Assembly (NCBI GenBank): GCA_021324455.1
Contig: JAJPJA010000129.1
Coordinates: 1-42,723, forward strand
Length of the DNA stretch: 42,723 bases
Source of the DNA: Pseudomonadota bacterium
GTDB taxonomy: Bacteria > Desulfobacterota > Binatia > Binatales > Binataceae
Direction: 5' to 3'
A program made the translations under genes and the position numbers. The notes under the pieces are model-generated. The model ran no database searches. It had not been told where the DNA came from and worked only from the letters and a program-made list of their open reading frames with translations. This document shows positions 32,646-41,267 of this stretch, in pieces. The stretch's first letter is position 1. Every line of letters starts with the position of its first letter.

Positions 32646-33464
32646 TCAGGGTTTTTTCCCCACCGCGGTAAAGCATACCAGGCATCCCAGGAACCGGCCT
32701 GACTGGTCGCGCTGCTGCAAATCTTCGAACCAGCGCGCCGCCGCCGCTTGCTCGATCAGTCCGCGCTCGACCGCCGCATGCGCCGCCGCATCCAGTCTGA
32801 GCAAGGCGTTGGTATCGGACAGGCTGTGGGAGAGGATGGGGATGGGCGTGGTGGAGACGCCGGTCAGACCGCTTTGCTTGAACAATCCGAACAGTGAACG
32901 TCCGATCCACGACGATCGGATGCTCTCGGCCAGCGCCTGCACCACCGCCCGCGAGGTGGCGCGGTCTTCGGCGTCGATAACCAGGGTGGAATGATCGGGC
33001 TCGAACACCACCAGGCGGCCGCCCGGACTCAGCACGCGAACCATCTGGGCCACGGCGCGGGCCGGGTCGGCCAGATGCTGGAGAACGCGTTCCGACCAGC
33101 AGGCGTCGAAAGCGGCGTCGGCAAACTGCAGTTGATGCGCGTCGCCGACCGCGAACTCGACCGCGGCGGCTTCCGACCTGCGGCGGGCCTGCGCCACCAT
33201 CGCGGCGCTGGAGTCGATCGCAACCACGCGGCCCTGCGGCCCAACAATCGCGGCGAGTTCGCGCGCGTCGTCGCCCAGACCGCAGCCGACATCGAGCACC
33301 GCATCGCCGGGGCGCAATTGAAGCAGGCGGTAACGGGCGCGGCTTAAATCCCGCAGACGCGACCCGGTTCGTTCCAGATAACCGACGTATTGAGCAGTCT
33401 CCCCCGCCGCATCCAGTTCACTGAATCGTCCGGGCTTAAATCCAGCTTCGGAACCTGGCGTCAT
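32646..33464 (-). CDS. Class I SAM-dependent methyltransferase
   Basis: A 272-residue small-molecule methyltransferase of the UbiE/COQ5-like group. Motif I is VLDVGCGLGDDAREL (about residues 56-70), an acidic residue ends beta 2 (VVAIDSS), GDAHQLQF marks motif II, and LSPGGRLVVFEPD marks motif III. Targets in this group include quinones, sterols and polyketides; the one here is unknown. GGAGG lies 6 bases before the ATG. It is separated by about 296 bases from the divergent leader region of the next gene. Confidence 0.9.
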   Translation of the reverse strand: MTPGSEAGFKPGRFSELDAAGETAQYVGYLERTGSRLRDLSRARYRLLQLRPGDAVLDVGCGLGDDARELAAIVGPQGRVVAIDSSAAMVAQARRRSEAAAVEFAVGDAHQLQFADAAFDACWSERVLQHLADPARAVAQMVRVLSPGGRLVVFEPDHSTLVIDAEDRATSRAVVQALAESIRSSWIGRSLFGLFKQSGLTGVSTTPIPILSHSLSDTNALLRLDAAAHAAVERGLIEQAAAARWFEDLQQRDQSGRFLGCLVCFTAVGKKP

Positions 33465-33618
33465 GGCAATCCTCCGTTCGCGACCTCAGAGCTCATTATC
33501 ATCGCCGATTCGTGCGGCGAGGGCAGCAGCTATTGCAAATTTTTGCCGCACCGTGAAGTGTTCAATTTAGCGTAAAACCGGATTTTTGCGCACCGCAGCG
33601 TCAGGCGAGTTGTCAAAG

Positions 33619-33743
33619 AGAGTGAATCCTCCCGACGAAGCGGCGGTCAAGCCGCACTCTAACAATCTGATAACAGCACACAGTCAGCTAGTAAGACTCC
33701 CCAATTTGTCATAAAAACGCACCAAAGGCGACCGGAGGTCGCC
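33619..33743 (+). promoter_or_regulatory. Structured leader of the 33761 gene
   Basis: Upstream of the 33761 ATG are AGAGTG (33619-33624) paired with CACTCT (33655-33660) around an inner CGGC/GCCG stem, and a perfect hairpin GGCGACC-GGA-GGTCGCC (33727-33743) 18 bases before the ATG. A CCTCC string (33628-33632), complementary to ribosome-site sequence, lies in the first loop, and AGGAG (33749-33753) follows the second hairpin. The layout could hide or expose the ribosome site. The rest of 33465-33760 is AT-richer and shows no ORF worth calling. Confidence 0.4.
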
Positions 33744-33760
33744 GCAAAAGGAGAACCACT

Positions 33761-34495
33761 ATGGAATTGCGTTTACTGGAAAGCGAAACCGAACGGGCTG
33801 CTTTTGAGCATGCGTTGACACAAGCGCGCGCGAGCAAGGGCTCCGGCTTTATGGAGAAGCGGCGCTCGCGGCTGGGACGCGTGCATTTGGCCTTCGCCGA
33901 TCTGTGGGCCGTGTTTGACGAAACCAGCAGCACGCCGGATCGGATGTTGGCCGGTTTCGCCATGCATAGCCTCGATCTGTTCAGTCAAAGCTATCCCAAG
34001 CCCGACCTGACGCATCTGCCGCCCGCGGAAGTATTCGAAGTCGGCGAGCTATGGGCCTCGAGCCTGGGCGCGGGAGCCGCGGCCCGTCATGGCGGCTTTA
34101 TCGTGCTGGGGACCTTCGCTGCGACGACGCTGCTGATTTACCCGATCGCCAAACCGTGGGATCTGACCGGGAACTATCCTGACTACCGCGCGGTGGACGC
34201 GCCGATCGAATGGCCGTTTGCCGAAACTCTGGACGGACAGAAGATTTACGTGCAGCCTATGATCCTGGACGGCGCCAATCTGGCGCGGCGTATCTCCTCG
34301 GCTATGGGCGCAGGTTTTGAGGCGCTCGACGGTAGTCGCCGGTTTCGCTTCGATAATCCTCTGGCCGCGGCGATTGAAGAGCGCAGGAGAGAGCGAATGG
34401 CGCGCGCGGCCCATCGCGAGCAGCGGCTGGCGTTGGCTCACACGGAGCGCCGGATCGACATGGATCGGATGTCGTCCGCCATCAGCGCGAAATGA
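33761..34495 (+). CDS. Unknown protein, possibly GNAT-like fold
   Basis: A 244-residue protein with no recognised family. The N-terminal half (FEHALTQARASKGSGF, VFEVGELWASSLGAG, then hydrophobic GGFIVLGTFAATTLLIYPI) has the strand-helix order of acyltransferases of the GNAT type, but the acetyl-CoA loop is not convincing. The last 45 residues are highly charged and helical (EERRRERMARAAHREQR). AGGAG precedes the ATG. The structured leader upstream and the small gene 67 bases downstream form one unit. It may be soluble or peripheral, with one possible hydrophobic segment. Confidence 0.72.
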   Translation: MELRLLESETERAAFEHALTQARASKGSGFMEKRRSRLGRVHLAFADLWAVFDETSSTPDRMLAGFAMHSLDLFSQSYPKPDLTHLPPAEVFEVGELWASSLGAGAAARHGGFIVLGTFAATTLLIYPIAKPWDLTGNYPDYRAVDAPIEWPFAETLDGQKIYVQPMILDGANLARRISSAMGAGFEALDGSRRFRFDNPLAAAIEERRRERMARAAHREQRLALAHTERRIDMDRMSSAISAK

Positions 34496-34562
34496 GTCAC
34501 AGCGACTTCGAAGGCGGCCGGCTTGCGGCGTTCTCCGGTGCCCAGCTGCGAAGGGAAATGGC

Positions 34563-34823
34563 ATGAATAAATACAGCAGGGACGATTTGGACGCGAACGC
34601 GTTGCGCAGACTGCTCAGCGAAGATCAATTGGACGCGCTGGCGGAACTGGTCAGCCGCAGCAGCGCTCTCCTGTTCGATTCCGTGGCCGGAAAGGGATGC
34701 TGGCAGACGGAATTCAGCGATGAAGAGCGCCGCGTGATTTGTCAACGCATCATGGTGCGGATGGTGGGGGAGTTGTTCAAACCCCAGCAGTCGCCCAACT
34801 CGCGTGGGCCAATCCTGCACTGA
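34563..34823 (+). CDS. Small helical protein of unknown function
   Basis: An 86-residue protein, alpha-helical throughout (DDLDANALRRLLSEDQLDALAELVSRSSALLF, then EERRVICQRIMVRMVGELF), with two cysteines. No family is recognised. AAGGGA precedes the ATG by about 8 bases. It follows the unknown 33761 gene by 67 bases on the same strand and is probably co-transcribed; small partners of this kind are often binding or regulatory subunits, but that is only inference. Confidence 0.65.
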   Translation: MNKYSRDDLDANALRRLLSEDQLDALAELVSRSSALLFDSVAGKGCWQTEFSDEERRVICQRIMVRMVGELFKPQQSPNSRGPILH

Positions 34824-34862
34824 GGATTACGGGAGCAAAAAACTACAACGCGTAATACGACC

Positions 34863-34924
34863 GGGAAGCCGCGCAGCCGGGTTGGCCGATCGCAGAAATC
34901 CGATCGCCCCGCGACCGGCTTCCC
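34863..34924. terminator. Inverted repeat between convergent genes
   Basis: GGGAAGCCG (34863-34871) pairs perfectly with CGGCTTCCC (34916-34924), and an inner CGATCG pair (34887-34892 with 34901-34906) makes a second stem. It sits between the small gene ending at 34823 and the DUF1329 gene ending at 35028. No T-run follows, so it is only a possible two-way terminator. Confidence 0.4.
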
Positions 34925-35027
34925 ACGTCACCCGGCAAGGCGAGGACAAACAGACCGCAGCTTATCTTCAGATAAACCTGACAGATCGTCGAAAACCGGA
35001 ACCGGGTGGGGGCGCTGGCCGCGCCCC

Positions 35028-36422
35028 TCATTTCATGATCTGAACCAAACCGCCGGGCGTTGAGTACTTGGCGAAATCGCGGTATTCCGCCGGTACCGCC
35101 TGATTGATCAGCACGTCGTGTCCGTGTTTGTCCTGGGTGGTGCCGATAGTCAGGTGATTGTTCTGTACGTCCCAGATTACCGACGTGACTGACGCCGGCA
35201 CCATCCCGAGCGACCCCGCCGGGGTATCGCGAGGGGCGACCAAGGCAATTTTCCACAACTTGAGGTTGGCGTCGTAAACGTCTTCCCAAAGCGCGTAATG
35301 GGTCTGCGAGTCCTCGTAGATGATGCGGCTGCCATAGCAGTAATGAGCCCGTTCGGAGGGCACCCGGCGCACGTCGATCACGTCCACGTCGCGGACCTGC
35401 CACCAACCCCAGGAGGGCTTGGGCCATCCTACCGGCATATCGTAGGCGGCGGGGAAATCGCCGGCGCCGCCCGGGTAGTTGCCGGTCAGGGCGAGGATCT
35501 TTCGATGGCCCAGAAAGTGCGCGTCGAACAGTGCTATACCGCCATTGAAGCCATTGTTGCGGGCGTCGTCCTGCAGATAGTCGGTTCCCACCACCTGGGT
35601 GCAGCGCGCCGGTACGCCCAGCCGCAGCGAGCGCCGGAATGACGGTATGTAGACATAGAGTTCCTCGGGCCGCTGATTGTTCCTGAAAAATTCCGTCAGT
35701 TGCGCCGTGTATTTCGACTGTTCGGGAGCCTCCACCTGGGTCCACTGGGTAAGCCATACGTCGGGCGCCCGCGGATCGTCGCGCGGGATTCCGGGATCGG
35801 TGCGATACGCGGTCTGACGATATACATAGCCCAGCAGCGTGCAGGCCACGTTGAGGAAATGGTCTTCCACGCAGGTCAGAAAAGGATTTTCCGGGGTTCC
35901 CGCGATCAGATGCGGCGTATACGCGAACCACAGGTCCACCAGCAGCTTGAAGCCCTTGTCGGGTTCCTGCGGGTCAGGAAAGGGCAGGCCGCCGCTGTAG
36001 CCGGCGATGTCGTTGTGGCCGTTGGGCAGATGCACGACCCGGACCGCGGCGCGCCGCCCGGCGTCGAGATAGGCGGCGGGCGGCGGATTGATCGCGGTGG
36101 GGACCACCTTCATGCCCGCCCCCTGCGGCATCCGCCAGAAAAAGCGGCCGGCGAACAGCCCCTGCATTCCCATCGGCATGTACTGCTCGAACTGACGCCA
36201 GTTGCGGACCGTGATCCTGGTGCCCGCGGAGATTGGCGCATGCGCCCCGGAACTCAACGCAAGCCAATCCCGCAGATCCGGTTGTTCCGCAGAGCGCCGC
36301 TCCTGCGCGTTGGCCAATCCGCCGATCGCGAGGGTCAGCAAAGCGGCCAGGCCGCATATTGCCATACCGCGTATCAAAACAGCGGCGCCCCCGATGTGTC
36401 CGCCAGGGGATTGGTTTTTCAC
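35028..36422 (-). CDS. DUF1329 family exported protein
   Basis: A protein of about 464 residues of the DUF1329 group, which is often described as outer-membrane lipoprotein-sorting-like and is common beside hydrophobic-compound transport genes. A signal peptide is clear (MAICGLAALLTLAIGGLANA, cleavage before QERR). The start is uncertain: GTG at 36422, TTG at 36377 or ATG at 36365, the last two giving a standard signal peptide. The C-terminal two thirds carry family features (AGTPENPFLTCVEDHFLN, RNNGFNGGIALFDAH). It faces an XRE regulator across a repeat-rich gap. Confidence 0.88.
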   Translation of the reverse strand: MKNQSPGGHIGGAAVLIRGMAICGLAALLTLAIGGLANAQERRSAEQPDLRDWLALSSGAHAPISAGTRITVRNWRQFEQYMPMGMQGLFAGRFFWRMPQGAGMKVVPTAINPPPAAYLDAGRRAAVRVVHLPNGHNDIAGYSGGLPFPDPQEPDKGFKLLVDLWFAYTPHLIAGTPENPFLTCVEDHFLNVACTLLGYVYRQTAYRTDPGIPRDDPRAPDVWLTQWTQVEAPEQSKYTAQLTEFFRNNQRPEELYVYIPSFRRSLRLGVPARCTQVVGTDYLQDDARNNGFNGGIALFDAHFLGHRKILALTGNYPGGAGDFPAAYDMPVGWPKPSWGWWQVRDVDVIDVRRVPSERAHYCYGSRIIYEDSQTHYALWEDVYDANLKLWKIALVAPRDTPAGSLGMVPASVTSVIWDVQNNHLTIGTTQDKHGHDVLINQAVPAEYRDFAKYSTPGGLVQIMK

Positions 36423-36532
36423 AATTCGTCAGCGGGACAAGCGGTAGCGGCAGACAGCGGGTGGGTTGTTTGCAACATTCGTCAGGCGCGAGCAACTTAA
36501 CCGAACGCCAGTCAGGTGGCAACAATTCCGCC

Positions 36533-36563
36533 AGTAACAAGTCGTTACTAACTGTACAGTAAC
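36533..36563. promoter_or_regulatory. Candidate operator of the XRE regulator (three AGTAAC boxes)
   Basis: AGTAAC occurs at 36533-36538 and 36558-36563 and its complement GTTACT at 36544-36549, so neighbouring boxes form inverted pairs. A perfect 10-bp palindrome ACTGTACAGT (36551-36560) overlaps the last box. The cluster lies between the divergent DUF1329 and XRE genes, 78 bases before the latter. Two copies of ATTCGTCAG (36424-36432 and 36477-36485) also lie in this gap. Confidence 0.5.
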
Positions 36564-36640
36564 CGCTCCCCTTTGCGCGGCGCCCCGCGCTTGACTAAGC
36601 TGAATTGCCGGCTTGGCAACCACAGGGGAAGGAACCGAGA

Positions 36641-37075
36641 GTGGCGTTCAGAAAAAAAGAGGCCAATGCGTTTGCTCATTTCATCCGCTCACGCCGGCGC
36701 GCGCTTGACCTGACCCAGGAGGAGATTGCCAACCGGATCGGAACCACTACGCCGTATGTAGGCCATCTGGAATCCGGCAAGCGGCATCCTTCGGAAAAAG
36801 TTGTGGTCAAACTTGCCGATGCGCTTGGGGTGGATCGCGCCGAACTGTTCCTGTTGGCCAATCCCCAGGCCGAAGCCATCATCGCGCCAGCCGCGCAGCC
36901 CTCCCAGGACTCCGCGTGGGAGGAATTTCGCAAAGACAAGCGGCTGCATCGGATTCATAATATATCGCCCGAAGAGCTGGCGCTGCTGTCCAAGGTCGAT
37001 ATGATGGGCCGGGTTCGAAGTTCGCGCGACTTCCTGTTTATCATCAACACGGTACGGCAGGCCTTCGGGCGCTGA
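36641..37075 (+). CDS. XRE-family transcriptional regulator
   Basis: A 144-residue DNA-binding protein. The helix-turn-helix of the Cro/C1 type covers about residues 13-70 (LDLTQEEIANRIGTTTPYVGHLESGKRHPS). The remaining 70 residues are helical, with LSKVDMMGRVRSSRDFLFI near the end; no known sensor domain. A GTG start at 36641 with AAGGA upstream is preferred over a TTG at 36605. It most likely represses its own gene and perhaps the divergent DUF1329 gene through the AGTAAC boxes. It ends 13 bases from the convergent MFS stop. Confidence 0.9.
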   Translation: MAFRKKEANAFAHFIRSRRRALDLTQEEIANRIGTTTPYVGHLESGKRHPSEKVVVKLADALGVDRAELFLLANPQAEAIIAPAAQPSQDSAWEEFRKDKRLHRIHNISPEELALLSKVDMMGRVRSSRDFLFIINTVRQAFGR

Positions 37076-37088
37076 AAAGCCCAGCCCG

Positions 37089-38363
37089 CTAGCGGGCACC
37101 GCTGGGAGCAAGCTCCACGCTGCCGGCCGCGGGCTGCGGAAGCTGATCGTAACCGGCCGCCGGATGCGCCGCGAGCGCCGCGATGCCGCCGGCGATACAG
37201 ACCGCCCCGCACAGCTGCATTGCGAGGACGTAGCTCGCCGTGCGGTCGAAAGCCCGGCCGACCAGCACCGGTCCGATCGCGAATCCGATCAAGCCGACAA
37301 AGTTCAGCACGCCCCACAATGAGCCGAAGCGTCTGAGGCCGAGCGTTTCAGCCAGAAGGACCGGCGCGGCGATGGGCGAGGAGCCGGCGAAAAGCCCGAT
37401 CAGCGCCAGCGCCGCAATCAGGGCAGGATGTGCGGCGCGGCCCAAACCGATAAAGCCGAACAACGCCACGCCGACGCCCAGTGCCGCCATCGAGCCGGCC
37501 AGCGTGGCGCGTCCGCCGAATCGATCGGCGGCGATACCGATGAGGAAAAAGCTGGCCACCGCCACTGCCGCCGCCGTGCTCATCAGAATCGCGGCGGTGT
37601 TCTGCGCATAGCCGGCGCTGAGCGCCATCGGCACAAAATGATAATGCAATCCGCCGAAACCGGCGCCGTAGCATAGCTGTACAAAAACCAGCAGCCAGAA
37701 TGGCGCCGTGCGCAGCGCCTGACCGAACTCCAGTCCAGCCACACCGTCGGCATGGCCGATGCGCAAGGAGTCGGTGCCGCCAGCGCCGGCGGGACGCGTG
37801 CGCACCAGGATCAGCACCGCGGGTATCACCAGAAAAACAACCGGAACCGCCGATATCGCCAGGGTTTCGCGCGTGCCGTACACCGTCAGCATATGGCTTA
37901 TAACCAGCGGCATCGCGACCGAGGCCGCCGCGGCGCCCGCCAGCGTGCTTCCCAGCGCCAATCCCCGCCGCGCGCTGAACCAGTTGGCGGCCACCACGCT
38001 GGCCGGAACCATGGTCGAGAATCCAACCCCGATGCCGATCAGAACATAGGCCCACAGCACCGCGCTGAGCGATTGGGCGCGGCTGGCCATGAGCAGCCCG
38101 GCAACGACCAGCGCCGCCCCCGACCCTATCACCAGGCTGGCGTCGATACGGTCAAGCAGCCATCCCGCGGCGGGCGCGCTCAGACCCATCGCCAGGCTGA
38201 CCGCGGTTGCGATCAGCGAAACCTGGGCGCGCGACCAGCCGAAGAGCTTTACGAATGAAGCGAAGTAAAAACTCAGCGTGCTGGCAGTGGGGCCCAGCAC
38301 CAAAAGCAGCGCGATGAACAGGGTCGCAACTACCAGCCACGCTCGCCGTTGGTCGTGCGCCAT
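37089..38363 (-). CDS. MFS transporter
   Basis: A 424-residue major facilitator superfamily protein with about twelve hydrophobic helices, the usual length. The loop-2/3 motif (LDRIDASLVIGSG after AAGWL) and the N-terminal tyrosine-rich FYFASFVKLFGWSR resemble the monocarboxylate-type (OFA/MCT-like) group, so the cargo may be an organic acid. GGAGGT lies 7 bases before the ATG. Direction of transport is unknown. It is followed downstream by no other gene on this strand. Confidence 0.92.
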   Translation of the reverse strand: MAHDQRRAWLVVATLFIALLLVLGPTASTLSFYFASFVKLFGWSRAQVSLIATAVSLAMGLSAPAAGWLLDRIDASLVIGSGAALVVAGLLMASRAQSLSAVLWAYVLIGIGVGFSTMVPASVVAANWFSARRGLALGSTLAGAAAASVAMPLVISHMLTVYGTRETLAISAVPVVFLVIPAVLILVRTRPAGAGGTDSLRIGHADGVAGLEFGQALRTAPFWLLVFVQLCYGAGFGGLHYHFVPMALSAGYAQNTAAILMSTAAAVAVASFFLIGIAADRFGGRATLAGSMAALGVGVALFGFIGLGRAAHPALIAALALIGLFAGSSPIAAPVLLAETLGLRRFGSLWGVLNFVGLIGFAIGPVLVGRAFDRTASYVLAMQLCGAVCIAGGIAALAAHPAAGYDQLPQPAAGSVELAPSGAR

Positions 38364-38478
38364 TGCCGGTACCTCCGCGTGCCGTCAGCGAACTTTAGTC
38401 CAGCCGATCGGCGATTGCCAGCCGGCCGTTTTGCGGGCCGGCGCCGCAGCGGCCCCGGGTTTGCCGACGTCCGCCCGA

Positions 38479-39516
38479 TCAGTAACCGCGCCTGACGTCG
38501 ACCACGTTGAGCAGTTCGCGCCCGGCAATGAAACGGCGCAGATTCTCGGCGAACACGCGGCAGCAATCCTCCTGGTAGCTGACGCTGGGCCCCGAGCAGT
38601 GGGGCGTGAGGATCACGTCTTCCATGTCCCACAGCGGATGGTCCGGCGTCAGCGGCTCGGGTACCATCACATCGAGCGCGGCGCCGCCCAGACGTTTGGC
38701 CGCGAGCGCCCTCAGCAGCGCGTCCTGGTCCACCACTTCTCCGCGTCCGACATTGACCAGGCAGGCGGTGGGTTTGGCGGCGGCCAGTTCGCGCTCGCCC
38801 AAAAAGTTGCGCGTATCCGCCGTCAGCGGCAGCGCGACCACGATGAAATCGGACTGTGAAACGATCTCGGCGCGCCGATCCGGTCCGAACCATTGGCGCG
38901 GGATGCTGCCGTCGGGGTCGCCGATACCGGCGAAGCCGAACCGCGGGTCGCGGCGCGCTCCGGGGTCGCGCTTGAGCGCCAATACCTCCATTCCGAACGC
39001 CTGCGCCAGCCGCGCGGTTTCGCGGCCGATCGGTCCGTAGCCGATGATCCCAACAGTCTTGCCGCGCAGGCTGTCGGCATGACTGAAGTAATAGCCCAGA
39101 CCGATCCATTCATGGCGGCTCTGCGCCCGGATCGAGGTGTGATAGCGATGCGCATACGACAACATCGCCATCAGCACGTATTCGCCGATCATCACTGCCT
39201 GCGCTCCGCTGGTGTTGGTGAGTACGACCTTGCCGTCGTTGAACATGCCGGTGCGCAGCACGTAGTCGAGACCGGCGGCCATGCAATGCAGCCATCGGAG
39301 GCGCGGGGCGCGCGGCACCAGGTCCCTGGGAATCGTGTAGGCCACCATCACGTCGCAGTCGGCCAGATGCGGCGCTACCGCCTCGGCGTCAAACAGCGTG
39401 TGTTTGGGCTGCTGGCCGGGCACCTGTGTGGGATCGACCAGGTCGGCGCCGGGGCAGGCTTCCACGATCAGCCGGCGCTGCGCCGCGGTGAGCACAAAGG
39501 TCGAAACGATCTTCAT
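38479..39516 (-). CDS. D-2-hydroxyacid dehydrogenase
   Basis: A 345-residue NAD-dependent dehydrogenase of the D-isomer family (phosphoglycerate dehydrogenase/formate dehydrogenase-like). The dinucleotide motif is GYGPIG (159-164). The catalytic set is R258 (NVGRGEVVD), E287 (PEPL) and H306 (TPHCSG). The ATG at 39516 is preferred to the GTG at 39534. It interconverts a 2-oxo acid and a D-2-hydroxy acid; substrate unknown. It diverges from the second CoA transferase at 39633. Confidence 0.92.
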   Translation of the reverse strand: MKIVSTFVLTAAQRRLIVEACPGADLVDPTQVPGQQPKHTLFDAEAVAPHLADCDVMVAYTIPRDLVPRAPRLRWLHCMAAGLDYVLRTGMFNDGKVVLTNTSGAQAVMIGEYVLMAMLSYAHRYHTSIRAQSRHEWIGLGYYFSHADSLRGKTVGIIGYGPIGRETARLAQAFGMEVLALKRDPGARRDPRFGFAGIGDPDGSIPRQWFGPDRRAEIVSQSDFIVVALPLTADTRNFLGERELAAAKPTACLVNVGRGEVVDQDALLRALAAKRLGGAALDVMVPEPLTPDHPLWDMEDVILTPHCSGPSVSYQEDCCRVFAENLRRFIAGRELLNVVDVRRGY

Positions 39517-39632
39517 GCGGACGATGATCGACACAATCCAGGCGCCGTCAAGCGCGGGTCGTTAGCGGCGGCGGAGTCTGCTAAATATCGGGACATCCTG
39601 AGTATCGCCGCCGGGCGCCGGAGGAAGAGGCT

Positions 39633-40847
39633 ATGGCTAAACCGCTGGAAGGTATCAAGGTGCTGGAGATCGGACAGGAAATTCAGGGGCCGTTCGCGTC
39701 CTTGTTTCTGGCTGATCTCGGCGCCAGCGTCACCAAGGTCGAGAAACGGCGCACCGGCGACCCCAGCCGCTGGATGTTTCCCAAAATGATCGGCGGTGCC
39801 GAAGCCAACAATCCCAAGGTGTCTCATTACTTCATCGCGATGAATCGCGGCAAGCGCAGCGTCACGCTTAATTTGCGCAAGCCCGAGGCGGTCGAAATCA
39901 TCAAGCGCATCCTGACTACCTATGACGTGCTAATCACCAACTATCGTCCCGGGGTGCTGGATCGCCGCGGCCTGGGCTTCGATGCGTTGCATCAGATCAA
40001 CCCGCGGCTGATCTACGGTCAGGCCAGTTCGTGGGGACCCAAGGGCCCGTGGGTCGGCCGTCCCAGCCGCGATATCCTGGCGCAGGCGGCGGGCGGTCTG
40101 ATGGCGAAGACCGGGATGCCCGATGACCCGCCGATTCCGGCCGGCGCCTTTATCGCCGACCATTCGGGCGGGCTGAGCCTGGCGGCGGGCGTGATGGCGG
40201 CGCTGTTCGCGCGCGAGCGCACCGGCGTCGGTCAGCGCGTGGACGCGTCGATCTACGGCACCCTGATCGCGATGCAAAGTCTGGAAATCAACTACACCGC
40301 GGTCAGCGGGCTGGAGAGTCAGCGCGCCGGCCGCGGGCATCAGTTCATGCGCGGCGGCATGTACAGCGCCTTCCGCACCAAAGACGGCTTTATCTGCATT
40401 GCCGGCGTGCATGACAAAAGGTGGCATGCGTTCTGTCAGATCACCGGTATCGAGCATCTGGAGAACGACCCTGAGATCTCGGCCAACGTGGTGCGCAATT
40501 TTAAAGGCTATCGCATCCAGGCGATTCTGGACGAGATCTTTCCGCGCCGCACCACCCGCGAATGGATGGAGGAATTTGTCAAGGCCGACATTCTGGCCAC
40601 GGAGGTATCGGACTACCGCCAGTTGCTGCAAAGCGAGCAGGCGCATGCCAACGGTTATCTGAGGCGGATGAGACATCCTGAAGCGGGTGCGATTACGGTG
40701 GTCGGATGTCCGGTTTCCACCGGCGGTGAAGTGACCTTGGAGGCGGAGCCGCCGCCGGAGCTGGGTCAGCATACGGAGGAGGTGTTGCTGGAAGCCGGCT
40801 ATGGATGGGAGGAGTTGAATAAGTTCAGGGAAGCGGAAGTGATTTAA
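39633..40847 (+). CDS. CaiB/BaiF family (class III) CoA transferase
   Basis: A 404-residue family III CoA transferase. GIKVLEIGQEIQGPF opens the chain; NRGKRSVTLNLR (71-82), NYRPGVLDRRGLGFDAL and RPSRDILAQAAGG with likely catalytic D147 follow. GGAGG lies about 9 bases before the ATG. It is a distant paralog of the gene at 22767-23999. A terminator-like hairpin lies at 40920-40944. Acid substrates are unknown. Confidence 0.94.
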   Translation: MAKPLEGIKVLEIGQEIQGPFASLFLADLGASVTKVEKRRTGDPSRWMFPKMIGGAEANNPKVSHYFIAMNRGKRSVTLNLRKPEAVEIIKRILTTYDVLITNYRPGVLDRRGLGFDALHQINPRLIYGQASSWGPKGPWVGRPSRDILAQAAGGLMAKTGMPDDPPIPAGAFIADHSGGLSLAAGVMAALFARERTGVGQRVDASIYGTLIAMQSLEINYTAVSGLESQRAGRGHQFMRGGMYSAFRTKDGFICIAGVHDKRWHAFCQITGIEHLENDPEISANVVRNFKGYRIQAILDEIFPRRTTREWMEEFVKADILATEVSDYRQLLQSEQAHANGYLRRMRHPEAGAITVVGCPVSTGGEVTLEAEPPPELGQHTEEVLLEAGYGWEELNKFREAEVI

Positions 40848-40919
40848 GAGAAGTTCGGTCTGCGGCACAACCCTCCGCTTGCGGCCGCGCAATTCAGTGG
40901 CCGCTCGTCCCGTCGGTGC

Positions 40920-40944
40920 CCCGGCGCGGGTCAATCGCGCCGGG
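40920..40944. terminator. Hairpin after the second CoA transferase
   Basis: CCCGGCGCG (40920-40928), loop GGTCAAT and CGCGCCGGG (40936-40944) form a perfect 9-bp GC-rich stem 73 bases after the CoA transferase stop. No T-run follows. It may end transcription before gyrB. Confidence 0.45.
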
Positions 40945-41114
40945 TGTCGGTTATGCTATGCTGTCGCTATCCTGTCTGTTATTCGGGCGATGTTCTGACA
41001 TTGGGTGAAAATGGCGAAAAATGATGGTTTGGGGGCGGGATGAGAGTTGTGGCGCGGAAGCATAGAACGTCATTTTAAACTTTCCAGCCATCTCATCGCC
41101 AAAAAGCCCGGTGT

Positions 41115-41129
41115 CACCTGCCGCAGGTG
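41115..41129. promoter_or_regulatory. Palindrome in the gyrB upstream region
   Basis: CACCTGC-C-GCAGGTG is a perfect 15-base palindrome 151 bases before the gyrB start. It could be an operator or a small hairpin. Nothing else in 40945-41279 is convincing: the stretch is AT-richer than the genes and holds no supported ORF or clear -35/-10 pair. Confidence 0.35.
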
Positions 41130-41267
41130 TTGGAAAATCGCTTGTAATTTGGCTCCGATCTTGATTGAACGTTTGTAAACCACTGTTTGATTCTAGCGCC
41201 TAGAGGCCCCCGACAGTCTTTACTCGCCGCGCAGCCTGGGATACATTTGATTAGTTGGGGTGGCTGA

